DNA from: Hydractinia symbiolongicarpus
Taxonomy: Eukaryota; Cnidaria; Hydrozoa; Anthoathecata; Hydractiniidae
Direction of reading: 5' to 3'
DNA length: 64,000 bases
NCBI RefSeq assembly: GCF_029227915.1
Contig: NC_079883.1
Location: forward strand, 7,564,001-7,628,000
The position numbers were made by a program, and so were the translations under genes. Positions 1 through 8,800 of the stretch are shown here, piece by piece (position 1 is the first letter of the stretch; each line of letters starts with the position of its first letter). Below the pieces are notes generated by a model that searched no databases, was not told the DNA's origin, and was given only the letters and a program-made list of their open reading frames with translations.

Positions 1-93
1 ATAGTATCGTATAGCAATAAATGTAACTGTGACAAGACTTTACACATTGTGTAATTTGGAAGCGTGCACAAAGTAATGTTTTAAAAGATTTGT

Positions 94-109
94 GGCTATA
101 AAAATAGCC
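94..109 (-). promoter_or_regulatory. Histone 3' stem-loop of H4
   Basis: On the minus strand this reads GGCTATTTTTATAGCC: a 6-bp stem, a TTTT loop and an ACA flank. It is the SLBP-bound 3' processing signal of non-polyadenylated histone mRNA. An A-rich element (AAAACATT in mRNA sense, 75-82) follows. Confidence 0.93.
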
Positions 110-133
110 GTTTTTGTTGAGCAATGACAACGC

Positions 134-1382
<1,249 letters not shown>

Positions 1383-1403
1383 GCATCTTACCAAACAAAA
1401 AAC

Positions 1404-1419
1404 GGCTATTTTTATAGCC
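1404..1419 (+). promoter_or_regulatory. Histone 3' stem-loop of H3
   Basis: GGCTATTTTTATAGCC, 21 bases past the stop, followed by ACACA. An A-rich element lies at 1430-1440. It is a 3' end processing signal; no poly(A) signal is needed. Confidence 0.94.
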
Positions 1420-1482
1420 ACACATCCATAAAAAATATTACGGCTAGCTTTTTATATCAAACTTTGTCCTGCTTTCTGTTTA

Positions 1483-1518
1483 AATTTTATGCTACATAAA
1501 AATTTTATGCTACATAAA
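1483..1518. repeat. 18-bp tandem duplication
   Basis: AATTTTATGCTACATAAA occurs twice head to tail with no mismatch. It looks like an ordinary short duplication fixed in the ancestral unit. Confidence 0.9.
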
Positions 1519-1695
1519 GTTTGACAATGTTAAAAATATGAAGGGCAAGAAAAGTAAAAGCAAGAAAATAAGAAATTTAAAAACGAAAATACTTAAACTT
1601 AGGGAATCTAATCTTAAATTTACTCTTTTTTAACTGTTTAAGTGACTTAAACAAGTTTAACTTTGTACCAAGATAATGTTTTTTTGTAAATGTGT

Positions 1696-1711
1696 GGCTA
1701 TAAAAATAGCC
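1696..1711 (-). promoter_or_regulatory. Histone 3' stem-loop of H1
   Basis: The minus strand reads GGCTATTTTTATAGCC with an ACACA flank, 32 bases past the H1 stop. The A-rich element (AAAAAAACATT in mRNA sense) is at 1675-1685. Confidence 0.93.
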
Positions 1712-1743
1712 GTTTGTTAATGTAATAGCCAGATACACACAAA

Positions 1744-2295
1744 TTATTTTTTTGCGGTCTTCTTTGCTGCCTTTTTGGGAGTCTTTTTGACCTTCTTTGC
1801 TGCAGGTTTTTTAGCAACAGGCTTCTTTGTGGGTTTCTTAGCTGCTGGTTTCTTAGCCGAGGCTTTCTTTGTGGCAGGCTTCTTTGCTGCTTTCTTTGGC
1901 GTGCTCTTCTTTGCTGGCTTCTTTTTTGGTGTACTTTTCTTTGCAGTAGGCTTCTTTGCCGTTGGCTTTTTTGCTGCGGCCTTTTTCTTAGGTTTTTCTT
2001 TTTTTACCTGACCTAGCTTGAATGATCCAGAAGCACCAGTGCCTTTAGTTTGAATCAAATCGCCTGATGTTACTCCTCGTTTAAGAGCCATTTTCAGATG
2101 ATGATCTGAGTTTTCAGCAACTTTGTAATTTGCATGAATATATTTTGTAATAGCTTGGCGAGATGAACCACCGCGTTCCTTTAGGGTAGCGATAGCAGCC
2201 TTGATCATGTCCACATATTTAGGGTGATCAGCTGTCTTCTTTGCAGCAGGTTTCTTCTTGGGTGCGATTTTCTTTGGAGAAGCTGCTTCACTCAT
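1744..2295 (-). CDS. H1: Linker histone H1
   Basis: This 183-residue linker histone binds DNA at the nucleosome entry/exit and compacts chromatin. A short basic N-tail (MSEAASPKK, residues 1-23) precedes a winged-helix globular domain at about 24-97, with [22 protein letters not shown] and [12 protein letters not shown] as family landmarks. A Lys/Ala/Pro tail follows to the end. SPKK in the N-tail and three TPKK motifs in the C-tail are likely CDK phosphorylation sites. The frame stays open upstream to a TTG at 2320-2322, but the true start is the ATG at 2293-2295: it has A at -3 and gives the MSE start typical of H1. The gene is convergent with H3 and ends in a stem-loop at 1696-1711. Confidence 0.97.
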   Translation of the reverse strand: MSEAASPKKIAPKKKPAAKKTADHPKYVDMIKAAIATLKERGGSSRQAITKYIHANYKVAENSDHHLKMALKRGVTSGDLIQTKGTGASGSFKLGQVKKEKPKKKAAAKKPTAKKPTAKKSTPKKKPAKKSTPKKAAKKPATKKASAKKPAAKKPTKKPVAKKPAAKKVKKTPKKAAKKTAKK

Positions 2296-2874
2296 TTTTA
2301 ATGTTTTCTTACAACAATCCAACGATAAACGATGCTTGTTATCACAGTAGAAGTATACTAAACATTACCGTGTAAATGAGATATAATTTAAGACGGTGCG
2401 AAGTATGCGGACGTAAAAGTACCACTCCCGGGAATTGATTTGGCGCGAAAACAGAAATGTGTGTTTCTGTACATCGTATAATGTCCGTTTTGGGTGCCGC
2501 GACTATGCGAAAGCATGTTAATTTTTATTTGTAGTACGACGCAATAGTCTGCAAGAGAAGCTGCTGGAGTTTGAGGTCTTCAGCATTACATCTAGTCTGT
2601 TAATTTGGGCTTCTTCCGCGCTCGTGTTAGGATTTTCATAAAGCGTTCTTTGGTTTGCGTTGCGTATGTCGGCCTACATCATCGACACGGCCTGTTTCCG
2701 GCTATTAGGAGCAATTCATATATTGGGCACTGCGTTTCGACTTTTTTATTAGACCACAGTAAAAAAATTCACTCACAGAAGTCCCTTTCTTTCATGGCTA
2801 CAAACACGAAGAATTCTGTCGTAAGTAAAACGAATGCGCAAGCCAAAATGACGATGGGGCGAAGTCATAAGCAT
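2296..2874. other. H1 promoter and H1-tRNA spacer
   Basis: The part nearest H1 looks like its promoter (minus strand): a TATA-like AATTATAT at 2381-2388, an AAACACA box (known from H1 promoters) at 2460-2466, and a consensus E2F site TTTGGCGCGAAA at 2439-2450. From about 2500 to 2874 no gene is recognisable. The reading frames crossing this part also cross the tRNA and are not coding. TTGCGTTGCGTA near 2657 repeats the TTGCGT motif of the core-histone promoters. Confidence 0.65.
2439..2466 (-). promoter_or_regulatory. E2F site plus AAACACA box of H1
   Basis: TTTGGCGCGAAA (2439-2450) matches the E2F consensus. AAACACA on the minus strand (2460-2466) matches the H1-specific box and lies about 165 bp upstream of the ATG. 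These are assignments by motif and position. Confidence 0.65.
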
Positions 2875-2947
2875 GGCCCTGTGGCCCAATGGATAAGGCA
2901 TCTGACTACGAATCAGGGGATTCCAGGTTCGACTCCTGGCAGGGTCG
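2875..2947 (+). tRNA. trnR-ACG: tRNA-Arg (anticodon ACG)
   Basis: This 73-nt intronless tRNA reads the CGN arginine codons after A34 is deaminated to inosine. The acceptor stem GGCCCTG pairs with CAGGGTC (one G-U at 2-71), with discriminator G73 and no encoded CCA. The anticodon ACG is at 2908-2910 in loop CTACGAA. The internal Pol III box A (TGGCCCAATGG) and box B (GGTTCGACTCC) match consensus. No run of four or more T occurs until 3149, so termination is not explained by a nearby signal. Confidence 0.97.
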
Positions 2948-3126
2948 CACTGTCGCATTTCGGCTGCATGGTCTACTGTGTAACGCGCGCGCACGTTCTG
3001 GCGTAATGCGTTGATAAACGGAATGTACGCAGACATATTGGAAAGTAATATCACGCACTTAGTATCGTCGCCTTTGTTAGCATTCATGTAAGTTACCATC
3101 CACTCGCTACAGTCGCTCTCCATCCT

Positions 3127-3185
3127 ACGGCTAAATCAACAGCCGTGATTTTTACTATGTCGCCGTCCATCCGTACGCGGTGACA
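3127..3185 (+). other. Hairpin - ATTTTTA - hairpin, possible Sm-class RNA 3' domain
   Basis: ACGGCT (3127-3132) pairs perfectly with AGCCGT (3141-3146). GATTTTTAC follows at 3147-3155. TGTCGCCG (3158-3165) then pairs with CGGTGACA (3178-3185), all 8 bp with one G-U. A GTAAGT lies 60 bases before the T-run, at 3088-3093. The order matches an snRNA or spliced-leader RNA tail. However, the U-run is followed by A rather than the usual G, and no U1/U2-type promoter element is found upstream. Whether it is transcribed is unknown. Confidence 0.3.
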
Positions 3186-3215
3186 GTTGTAAGCTTTACA
3201 GTAACGTGACATGCT

Positions 3216-3224
3216 CCACAAGCA
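3216..3224 (+). promoter_or_regulatory. Candidate proximal sequence element of U2
   Basis: CCACAAGCA at -54 to -46 from the U2 start. The same 9-mer lies at -57 to -49 of U1. This is the usual place for the SNAPc-bound element. Confidence 0.6.
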
Positions 3225-3269
3225 GTTACGGTGTGTGGACGATGCCTATCATGGCAACGCTTGTTCTTT

Positions 3270-3454
3270 ATCGCTTCTCGGCCTAATGGCTAAGATCAAG
3301 TGTAGTATCTGTTCTTATCAGTTTAATATCTGGTAGGCCATTCTCTGAATGGTCAGTATATTAATCTGATTTTTGGCCTTGGGTCATGGAGGTGGATTCA
3401 TTCACGCCGTGACCACGGGTTGCCTTGGTGTTGCACTATTACCGATGGCGGCCC
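3270..3454 (+). ncRNA. U2: U2 spliceosomal snRNA
   Basis: This RNA of about 185 nt pairs with intron branch sites in the U2 snRNP. The 5' end ATCGCTTCTCGGCC and the stretch GCTAAGATCAAGTGTAGTA match U2; the branch-recognition GTAGTA is at 3302-3307. Stem-loop II has GGCCATTC paired with GAATGGTC. The Sm site ATTTTTGG is at 3369-3376. Stem-loop III (GGTCA...TGACC) and stem-loop IV (GCC/TTGGT with ACCGA/GGC, loop containing TTGCAC) complete the RNA. Stem-loop I has loop TAAT where human U2 has TTTT. The 3' end is set by stem-loop IV, plus or minus 2 nt. A 3'-box-like sequence follows at 3461-3475. Confidence 0.96.
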
Positions 3455-3646
3455 ACATAAGCAATAAAAGAATAATAGCAGTCCTCTTTCCGACGGCACT
3501 CTGCATAGTCTACGGCGGGAACAAAACGCGTACACTGGGGGAGAATACAGCCTATGCCCCGCGACACGGCAGTTTATAACACACTCAAGCCACAAGCATT
3601 AACAAACTTTGAAGGGTACCCTCATGCTACGGTGCAGTTCCAACTC
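3455..3646. promoter_or_regulatory. U2 3' box and U1 promoter
   Basis: AATAAAAGAATAAT just after U2 (3463-3476) resembles the snRNA 3' box and aligns with AAAATGAATGAG after U1. The U1 upstream element CCACAAGCA is at 3590-3598, 49-57 bp before the U1 start. No gene is seen here. Confidence 0.55.
3590..3598 (+). promoter_or_regulatory. Candidate proximal sequence element of U1
   Basis: CCACAAGCA is identical to the element upstream of U2 and lies at nearly the same distance from the transcript start. Confidence 0.6.
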
Positions 3647-3812
3647 ATACTTACCTGACGGGGAAGTAAAGACTGATCAATGAGGGTTTTCTTCCAGAGT
3701 GAGGCTCTTGCATTGCACTACGCTTGGGCTGACCTCTGCGATTACTGCAAACGTCAGTAACTCGACCGTACAATTTCTGGTAGTGGGGGCCTGCGTCCGC
3801 GCTCGCCCCCTC
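3647..3812 (+). ncRNA. U1: U1 spliceosomal snRNA
   Basis: This RNA of about 166 nt recognises 5' splice sites as the U1 snRNP. The 5' end ATACTTACCTG is the invariant splice-site-pairing sequence. Stem-loop I contains GATCAATGAG (U1-70K region). Stem-loop II carries ATTGCAC, the U1A-binding loop. CTGACCTCTGCGATT follows, then the Sm site AATTTCTGG at 3772-3780. Stem-loop IV pairs GGGGG (3785-3789) with CCCCC (3806-3810). The 3' end is set two bases after that stem by comparison with human U1. A 3'-box-like AAAATGAATGAG lies at 3821-3832. The nearest neighbours are U2 upstream on the same strand and 5S downstream on the opposite strand. Confidence 0.97.
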
Positions 3813-4138
3813 CTTAAGTCAAAATGAATGAGCTTAGAAAAGTTGCGCGGCCAAATGTCGGTGGTGACTTAAACGCTAAGGTAAAACCTCGCTTGGCTGT
3901 TACGAAACGTGATTGCGATATAAGTCCTCGGAAGGCGGCGGAATTTTATTTTATTTGCCATTCCGTCAGGGTTATTGGATGATCGGCAATAGATCGAGTT
4001 TGTATGCATTTGAAAGCTCTTTTTTCTCGTACTATCACCTGAAAATGTCGTAGGAAAATGTCATAGGAAACACTTTCAACAACCGCCACGTTCCTTAATT
4101 GTTATAACAAGAAATATATCACAGCAAATGAAAATGAA
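3813..4138. other. U1-5S spacer
   Basis: It holds the U1 3' box near its start and an imperfect 13-bp tandem repeat (AAAATGTCGTAGG / AAAATGTCATAGG, 4042-4067). The 5S terminator lies at its far end. No further gene is recognised, although the stretch around 3850-3970 is less AT-rich than the histone spacers. Confidence 0.6.
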
Positions 4139-4140
4139 AA
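4137..4140 (-). terminator. Pol III terminator of 5S rRNA
   Basis: TTTT on the minus strand directly follows GTAGGC, the last helix of 5S. The mature RNA would keep two of these U residues. Confidence 0.85.
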
Positions 4141-4258
4141 GCCTACGACACCGGGAGTTCCCAGGCGGTCCCCCATCCAAGTACTATCCCGGCCCGACGA
4201 TGCTTAACTTCCGTGATCAGACGAGAACGGGTGTGTTCATCGTGGTATGGCCGTAGAC
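4139..4258 (-). rRNA. 5S: 5S ribosomal RNA
   Basis: This 120-nt RNA is a component of the large ribosomal subunit. The minus strand starts GTCTACGGCCATACCACG and ends GTCGTAGGCTT, so the ends pair as helix I. The TFIIIA-type internal control region is intact: box A around GTTAAGCATCGTCGGG and box C around GGATGGGGGACCGCCTGGG. It is transcribed by Pol III toward U1, opposite to the snRNA genes. The length and all landmarks match animal 5S, so this looks like a functional copy. Confidence 0.98.
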
Positions 4259-4417
4259 ATTAGTAGGTGCAAATACGTGCAATTTATTTTGACGTTGTGA
4301 TCAAATTTTTTTATTTAATTTCTTTGAGTTACTTAGGACAAGGCGTATGCATGGATTATCTATTAGACTTTAAGGTTATAGTTTTGTGAAAAAAACAATG
4401 TTTTTTTAAAGATGTGT

Positions 4418-4433
4418 GGCTATAAAAATAGCC
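4418..4433 (-). promoter_or_regulatory. Histone 3' stem-loop of H2A
   Basis: The minus strand reads GGCTATTTTTATAGCC then ACACATC. The A-rich element AAAAAAACATT is at 4397-4407. Confidence 0.93.
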
Positions 4434-4455
4434 GTTGTTTTCTGAGTGTAGCGGT

Positions 4456-4836
4456 TTACTTCTTCTGTCCTTTGTCGTTCTTCTTTGGGAGTAAGACAGC
4501 TTGAATGTTTGGCAAAACACCACCAGCTGCAATGGTTACACCGCTCAAAAGTTTGTTTAATTCTTCATCATTACGAACAGCCAATTGTAAATGTCTTGGA
4601 ATAATCCTAGCTTTTTTGTTGTCTCTTGCTGCGTTACCAGCCAACTCCAATATCTCAGCAGATAAATATTCCAAGACGGCTGCTAAGTAAACTGGTGCTC
4701 CAGATCCAATTCGGTTAGCATAGTGCCCTCTACGAAGGAATCTATGCACTCTACCGACTGGAAATTGAAGTCCAGCTCTTGAGGATCTTGTCTTGGCTTT
4801 AGCCTTAGCTTTTCCACCTTTTCCACGTCCAGACAT
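4456..4836 (-). CDS. H2A: Histone H2A (canonical)
   Basis: This 126-residue core histone forms the H2A-H2B dimer. The N-tail [21 protein letters not shown] leads into the histone fold ([12 protein letters not shown] to about residue 95). Acidic-patch residues are visible in [13 protein letters not shown] and [10 protein letters not shown]. The docking segment [12 protein letters not shown] carries the usual ubiquitylation lysines. The C-terminus is KNDKGQKK with no SQ motif, so this is not H2A.X. It is divergent to H2B, 284 bp away, and has a stem-loop at 4418-4433. Confidence 0.99.
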   Translation of the reverse strand: MSGRGKGGKAKAKAKTRSSRAGLQFPVGRVHRFLRRGHYANRIGSGAPVYLAAVLEYLSAEILELAGNAARDNKKARIIPRHLQLAVRNDEELNKLLSGVTIAAGGVLPNIQAVLLPKKNDKGQKK

Positions 4837-5120
4837 AACTGCGATTTGATTTGTAAGTTAATACAAAAACGTACGAATATTTAACGTAAGTGTTAACGAA
4901 ATAAACTTTACTCGTTTTTTCATCATAAAAATAGGATCGAAATCATGTTTTTTTAACCAATCATAATTAAGTATTAAACAAAAGATTTTTTTTTTAACCA
5001 ATTAAATTGCGTATCGGCGTTTTCGGATCGAATTCGATCCGATTTTTTTACTTATAAACAAAAAGTTTTGACTTGCAGTTTAATGCTTATTTACAAGTTA
5101 AGTAGCAAAAATTTTTAACC
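4837..5120. promoter_or_regulatory. Divergent H2A/H2B promoter region
   Basis: For H2A (minus) a TATA-like TATTTTTA lies at 4926-4933, directly preceded by GATCC (4934-4938). For H2B a TATAAA lies at 5053-5058, with GATCC 12 bp upstream inside a 20-bp palindrome (5023-5042). CCAATCA is at 4957-4963. The composite TTAACCAAT-N4-TTGCGT at 4994-5012 matches the one in the H4/H3 promoter at the same spacing. GATCC upstream of TATA is known from sea urchin histone genes. Confidence 0.75.
5023..5042. repeat. Perfect 20-bp palindrome in the H2A/H2B promoter
   Basis: TCGGATCGAATTCGATCCGA is its own reverse complement. Its half TTCGATCC also precedes the H2A TATA-like box, so the core motif is shared by both genes. 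Confidence 0.9.
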
Positions 5121-5525
5121 ATGTCTGACGCAGCAGCTAAAGGAGGAAAACAGGCACCTAAAGTAGCCAAGAAAGGTGAAAAAAGAGCCGGCAAAAAAGG
5201 AGGAAAGATTGGTGGAACTGGTGAAAAGAAACGCAAGAGAAAGAGAAAGGAAAGTTATGCTATTTACATCTACAATGTTTTGAAACAAGTTCACCCAGAT
5301 GTCGGAGTTTCAAGCAAAGCTATGAGCATCATGAACTCATTTGTCAACGACATCTTTGAGCGCATTGCTTCCGAAGCTTCGCGTTTGGCTCTTCAAAACA
5401 AAAAGTCGACCATCTCTTCTCGTGAAATTCAAACCGCAGTACGTCTTCTCTTGCCTGGAGAACTTGCAAAACACGCAGTCAGTGAAGGAACAAAAGCCGT
5501 CACAAAATACACAAGCAGCAAGTAA
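5121..5525 (+). CDS. H2B: Histone H2B
   Basis: This 134-residue core histone is the partner of H2A. A long lysine- and glycine-rich N-tail (residues 1-43, ending KKRKRKRK) precedes the histone fold starting [19 protein letters not shown]. The fold continues through [20 protein letters not shown] and [20 protein letters not shown]. The C-terminal helix ends AVTKYTSSK, whose Lys is the conserved ubiquitylation site. The ATG in context AACCATGT is the only sensible start. The 3' stem-loop is at 5549-5564. The gene is convergent with H4 of the next unit. Confidence 0.99.
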   Translation: MSDAAAKGGKQAPKVAKKGEKRAGKKGGKIGGTGEKKRKRKRKESYAIYIYNVLKQVHPDVGVSSKAMSIMNSFVNDIFERIASEASRLALQNKKSTISSREIQTAVRLLLPGELAKHAVSEGTKAVTKYTSSK

Positions 5526-5985
5526 ACCAACGTCTACCAAACACAAACGGTCTTTTTTAAGACCACACATCTTTAAAAAAACATTTACTTGGCGTCACTA
5601 CAAGTTAACCGAAGTTAATAAAACTTCTAAATAATGTGCTTAAGAACACTAGCCTACATTTAAAATACTTCCCCATGTGTGTGTGGATTAGCTTCACTTT
5701 TCATACGTATTATTAGCTGTACTTGCAGAAAAGACAAGTACATTGATCCATGTTATTGCTTACATTTAACTTAACCCAGCTTTTCACGGAAACACTCCCA
5801 GGCAAATTAACCCTACAAAGTATTTCTAAATTTTTTTTGTGTCATATATGACATAGTATCGTATAGCAATAAATGTAACTGTGACAAGACTTTACACATT
5901 GTGTAATTTGGAAGCGTGCACAAAGTAATGTTTTAAAAGATTTGTGGCTATAAAAATAGCCGTTTTTGTTGAGCAATGACAACGC
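5526..5985. other. Convergent H2B/H4 spacer
   Basis: It holds the two facing stem-loops, a 14-bp palindrome TGTCATATATGACA (5840-5853), and otherwise AT-rich sequence with no recognisable gene. Confidence 0.7.
5549..5564 (+). promoter_or_regulatory. Histone 3' stem-loop of H2B
   Basis: GGTCTTTTTTAAGACC: 6-bp stem, TTTT loop, ACACA flank. It differs from the other four genes in the upper stem, with compensating bases on both sides. The A-rich element is at 5575-5585. Confidence 0.93.
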
Positions 5986-6342
<357 letters not shown>

Positions 6343-6820
6343 TTAACAGAATTCAGACAGCTTTAAAAAGAGGCCATAAAATTACCTACTGCTCGTGGAA
6401 ACACCCTAATTAACCAATAGAGTTGCGTCATTACAAAATGTTCCGAACATTTTGTACATTTTTTTAAGTAAAACTGTAGTTTTTTTAAAAATTCGTGGTC
6501 TTAATGTTTCAGTAAGGCAATAAATTTGGCATCGTTGGAATTCGCCAAACCTTCTGCTACTTACTAAAAAAAAAAAAAGTCAAAAGCTTTTGTGTATCAG
6601 AAGATACAGCCGTTTTCCCGTAGCCAAAAAACACAGATTTTATAAAAATGTTAAAGTAATGAGCGTAATGTCATTATGCAGCCAATCAGAAATTACTTTC
6701 TTAGCACCAATCAAATGGTTTGTTTTGAACCTTAGCTGTCAATCAATATGAGAAATAAAACTTTGGCGCGATAGTGCATTTTAGACCGTCTTGTGTATCC
6801 GTACTACATCGACTTCTTAA

Positions 6821-7234
<414 letters not shown>

Positions 7235-7595
7235 GCATCTTACCAAACAAAAAACGGCTATTTTTATAGCCACACATCCATAAAAAATATTACGGCTAGC
7301 TTTTTATATCAAACTTTGTCCTGCTTTCTGTTTAAATTTTATGCTACATAAAAATTTTATGCTACATAAAGTTTGACAATGTTAAAAATATGAAGGGCAA
7401 GAAAAGTAAAAGCAAGAAAATAAGAAATTTAAAAACGAAAATACTTAAACTTAGGGAATCTAATCTTAAATTTACTCTTTTTTAACTGTTTAAGTGACTT
7501 AAACAAGTTTAACTTTGTACCAAGATAATGTTTTTTTGTAAATGTGTGGCTATAAAAATAGCCGTTTGTTAATGTAATAGCCAGATACACACAAA

Positions 7596-8147
7596 TTATT
7601 TTTTTGCGGTCTTCTTTGCTGCCTTTTTGGGAGTCTTTTTGACCTTCTTTGCTGCAGGTTTTTTAGCAACAGGCTTCTTTGTGGGTTTCTTAGCTGCTGG
7701 TTTCTTAGCCGAGGCTTTCTTTGTGGCAGGCTTCTTTGCTGCTTTCTTTGGCGTGCTCTTCTTTGCTGGCTTCTTTTTTGGTGTACTTTTCTTTGCAGTA
7801 GGCTTCTTTGCCGTTGGCTTTTTTGCTGCGGCCTTTTTCTTAGGTTTTTCTTTTTTTACCTGACCTAGCTTGAATGATCCAGAAGCACCAGTGCCTTTAG
7901 TTTGAATCAAATCGCCTGATGTTACTCCTCGTTTAAGAGCCATTTTCAGATGATGATCTGAGTTTTCAGCAACTTTGTAATTTGCATGAATATATTTTGT
8001 AATAGCTTGGCGAGATGAACCACCGCGTTCCTTTAGGGTAGCGATAGCAGCCTTGATCATGTCCACATATTTAGGGTGATCAGCTGTCTTCTTTGCAGCA
8101 GGTTTCTTCTTGGGTGCGATTTTCTTTGGAGAAGCTGCTTCACTCAT
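7596..8147 (-). CDS. H1: Histone H1, unit 2
   Basis: 183 residues, identical to unit 1; ATG at 8145-8147. Stem-loop at 7548-7563. Confidence 0.97.
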   Translation of the reverse strand: MSEAASPKKIAPKKKPAAKKTADHPKYVDMIKAAIATLKERGGSSRQAITKYIHANYKVAENSDHHLKMALKRGVTSGDLIQTKGTGASGSFKLGQVKKEKPKKKAAAKKPTAKKPTAKKSTPKKKPAKKSTPKKAAKKPATKKASAKKPAAKKPTKKPVAKKPAAKKVKKTPKKAAKKTAKK

Positions 8148-8727
8148 TTTTAATGTTTTCTTACAACAATCCAACGATAAACGATGCTTGTTATCACAGT
8201 AGAAGTATACTAAACATTACCGTGTAAATGAGATATAATTTAAGACGGTGCGAAGTATGCGGACGTAAAAGTACCACTCCCGGGAATTGATTTGGCGCGA
8301 AAACAGAAATGTGTGTTTCTGTACATCGTATAATGTCCGTTTTGGGTGCCGCGACTATGCGAAAGCATGTTAATTTTTATTTGTAGTACGACGCAATAGT
8401 CTGCAAGAGAAGCTGCTGGAGTTTGAGGTCTTCAGCATTACATCTAGTCTGTTAATTTGGGCTTCTTCCGCGCTCGTGTTAGGATTTTCATAAAGCGTTC
8501 TTTGGTTTGCGTTGCGTATGTCGGCCTACATCATCGACACGGCCTGTTTTCCGGCTATTAGGAGCAATTCATATATTGGGCACTGCGTTTCGACTTTTTT
8601 ATTAGACCACAGTAAAAAAATTCACTCACAGAAGTCCCTTTCTTTCATGGCTACAAACACGAAGAATTCTGTCGTAAGTAAAACGAATGCGCAAGCCAAA
8701 ATGACGATGGGGCGAAGTCATAAGCAT

Positions 8728-8800
8728 GGCCCTGTGGCCCAATGGATAAGGCATCTGACTACGAATCAGGGGATTCCAGGTTCGACTCCTGGCAGGGTCG
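8728..8800 (+). tRNA. trnR-ACG: tRNA-Arg (ACG), unit 2
   Basis: Same 73-nt gene, with boxes A and B intact. The extra T of this unit lies upstream of it. Confidence 0.97.

Larger units (their letters stand above)
1383..1743. other. Convergent H3/H1 spacer
   Basis: This AT-rich spacer lies between the 3' ends of H3 and H1 and holds their two facing stem-loops. It also contains a perfect 18-bp direct repeat in tandem (1483-1500 and 1501-1518). A 31-codon lysine-rich reading frame (1538-1633, starting MKGKKSKSKK) is probably chance in A-rich DNA. I see no other gene. Confidence 0.7.
2948..3269. other. tRNA-U2 spacer with U2 promoter and possible structured RNA
   Basis: The U2 proximal promoter element candidate CCACAAGCA is at 3216-3224. 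At 3127-3185 lies a hairpin / T-run / hairpin that resembles the 3' domain of an Sm-class RNA (see findings). No protein gene is seen. The 116-codon frame on the minus strand runs through the tRNA and is a shadow. Confidence 0.6.

Noticed and set aside
1775-2011. 78-codon hydrophobic frame opposite H1
   Set aside because: It is the antisense of the Lys/Ala/Pro codons of the H1 tail, which reads as Phe/Gly/Ala-rich; there is no real membrane protein.
2296-2322. Nine-residue upstream extension of H1
   Set aside because: It starts at TTG, not ATG; the ATG at 2293-2295 gives the standard H1 N-terminus.
2758-2826. Possible spliced-leader RNA ending in a donor GTAAGT at 2821-2826, with ACAGAA/TTCTGT stem
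   Set aside because: No U-rich Sm-like site and no terminal hairpin follow before the tRNA.
3050-3100. Possible U5 loop (GCCTTTGTTAGC near 3070)
   Set aside because: The invariant U5 loop (GCCTTTTAC/T) is not matched and no paired flanking stem is visible.
2605-3123. Open frames of 133 codons (+, 2605-3006) and 116 codons (-, 2773-3123) around the tRNA
   Set aside because: Both run through the tRNA-Arg gene, have no recognisable domains, and the plus frame is broken by the extra T in unit 2.
3373-3595. Open frames of 68 (+) and 65 (-) codons over U2 and its 3' flank
   Set aside because: They overlap the U2 snRNA on both strands and are chance frames in a structured RNA gene.
3813-4138. Possible U4, U5, U6 or U7 gene in the U1-5S spacer
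   Set aside because: None of their diagnostic sequences (for example ACAGAGA of U6) is present; only a 13-bp tandem repeat and flanking signals are seen.
4456-4836. H2A.X variant
   Set aside because: The C-terminus has no SQ(E/D) motif; it is canonical H2A.
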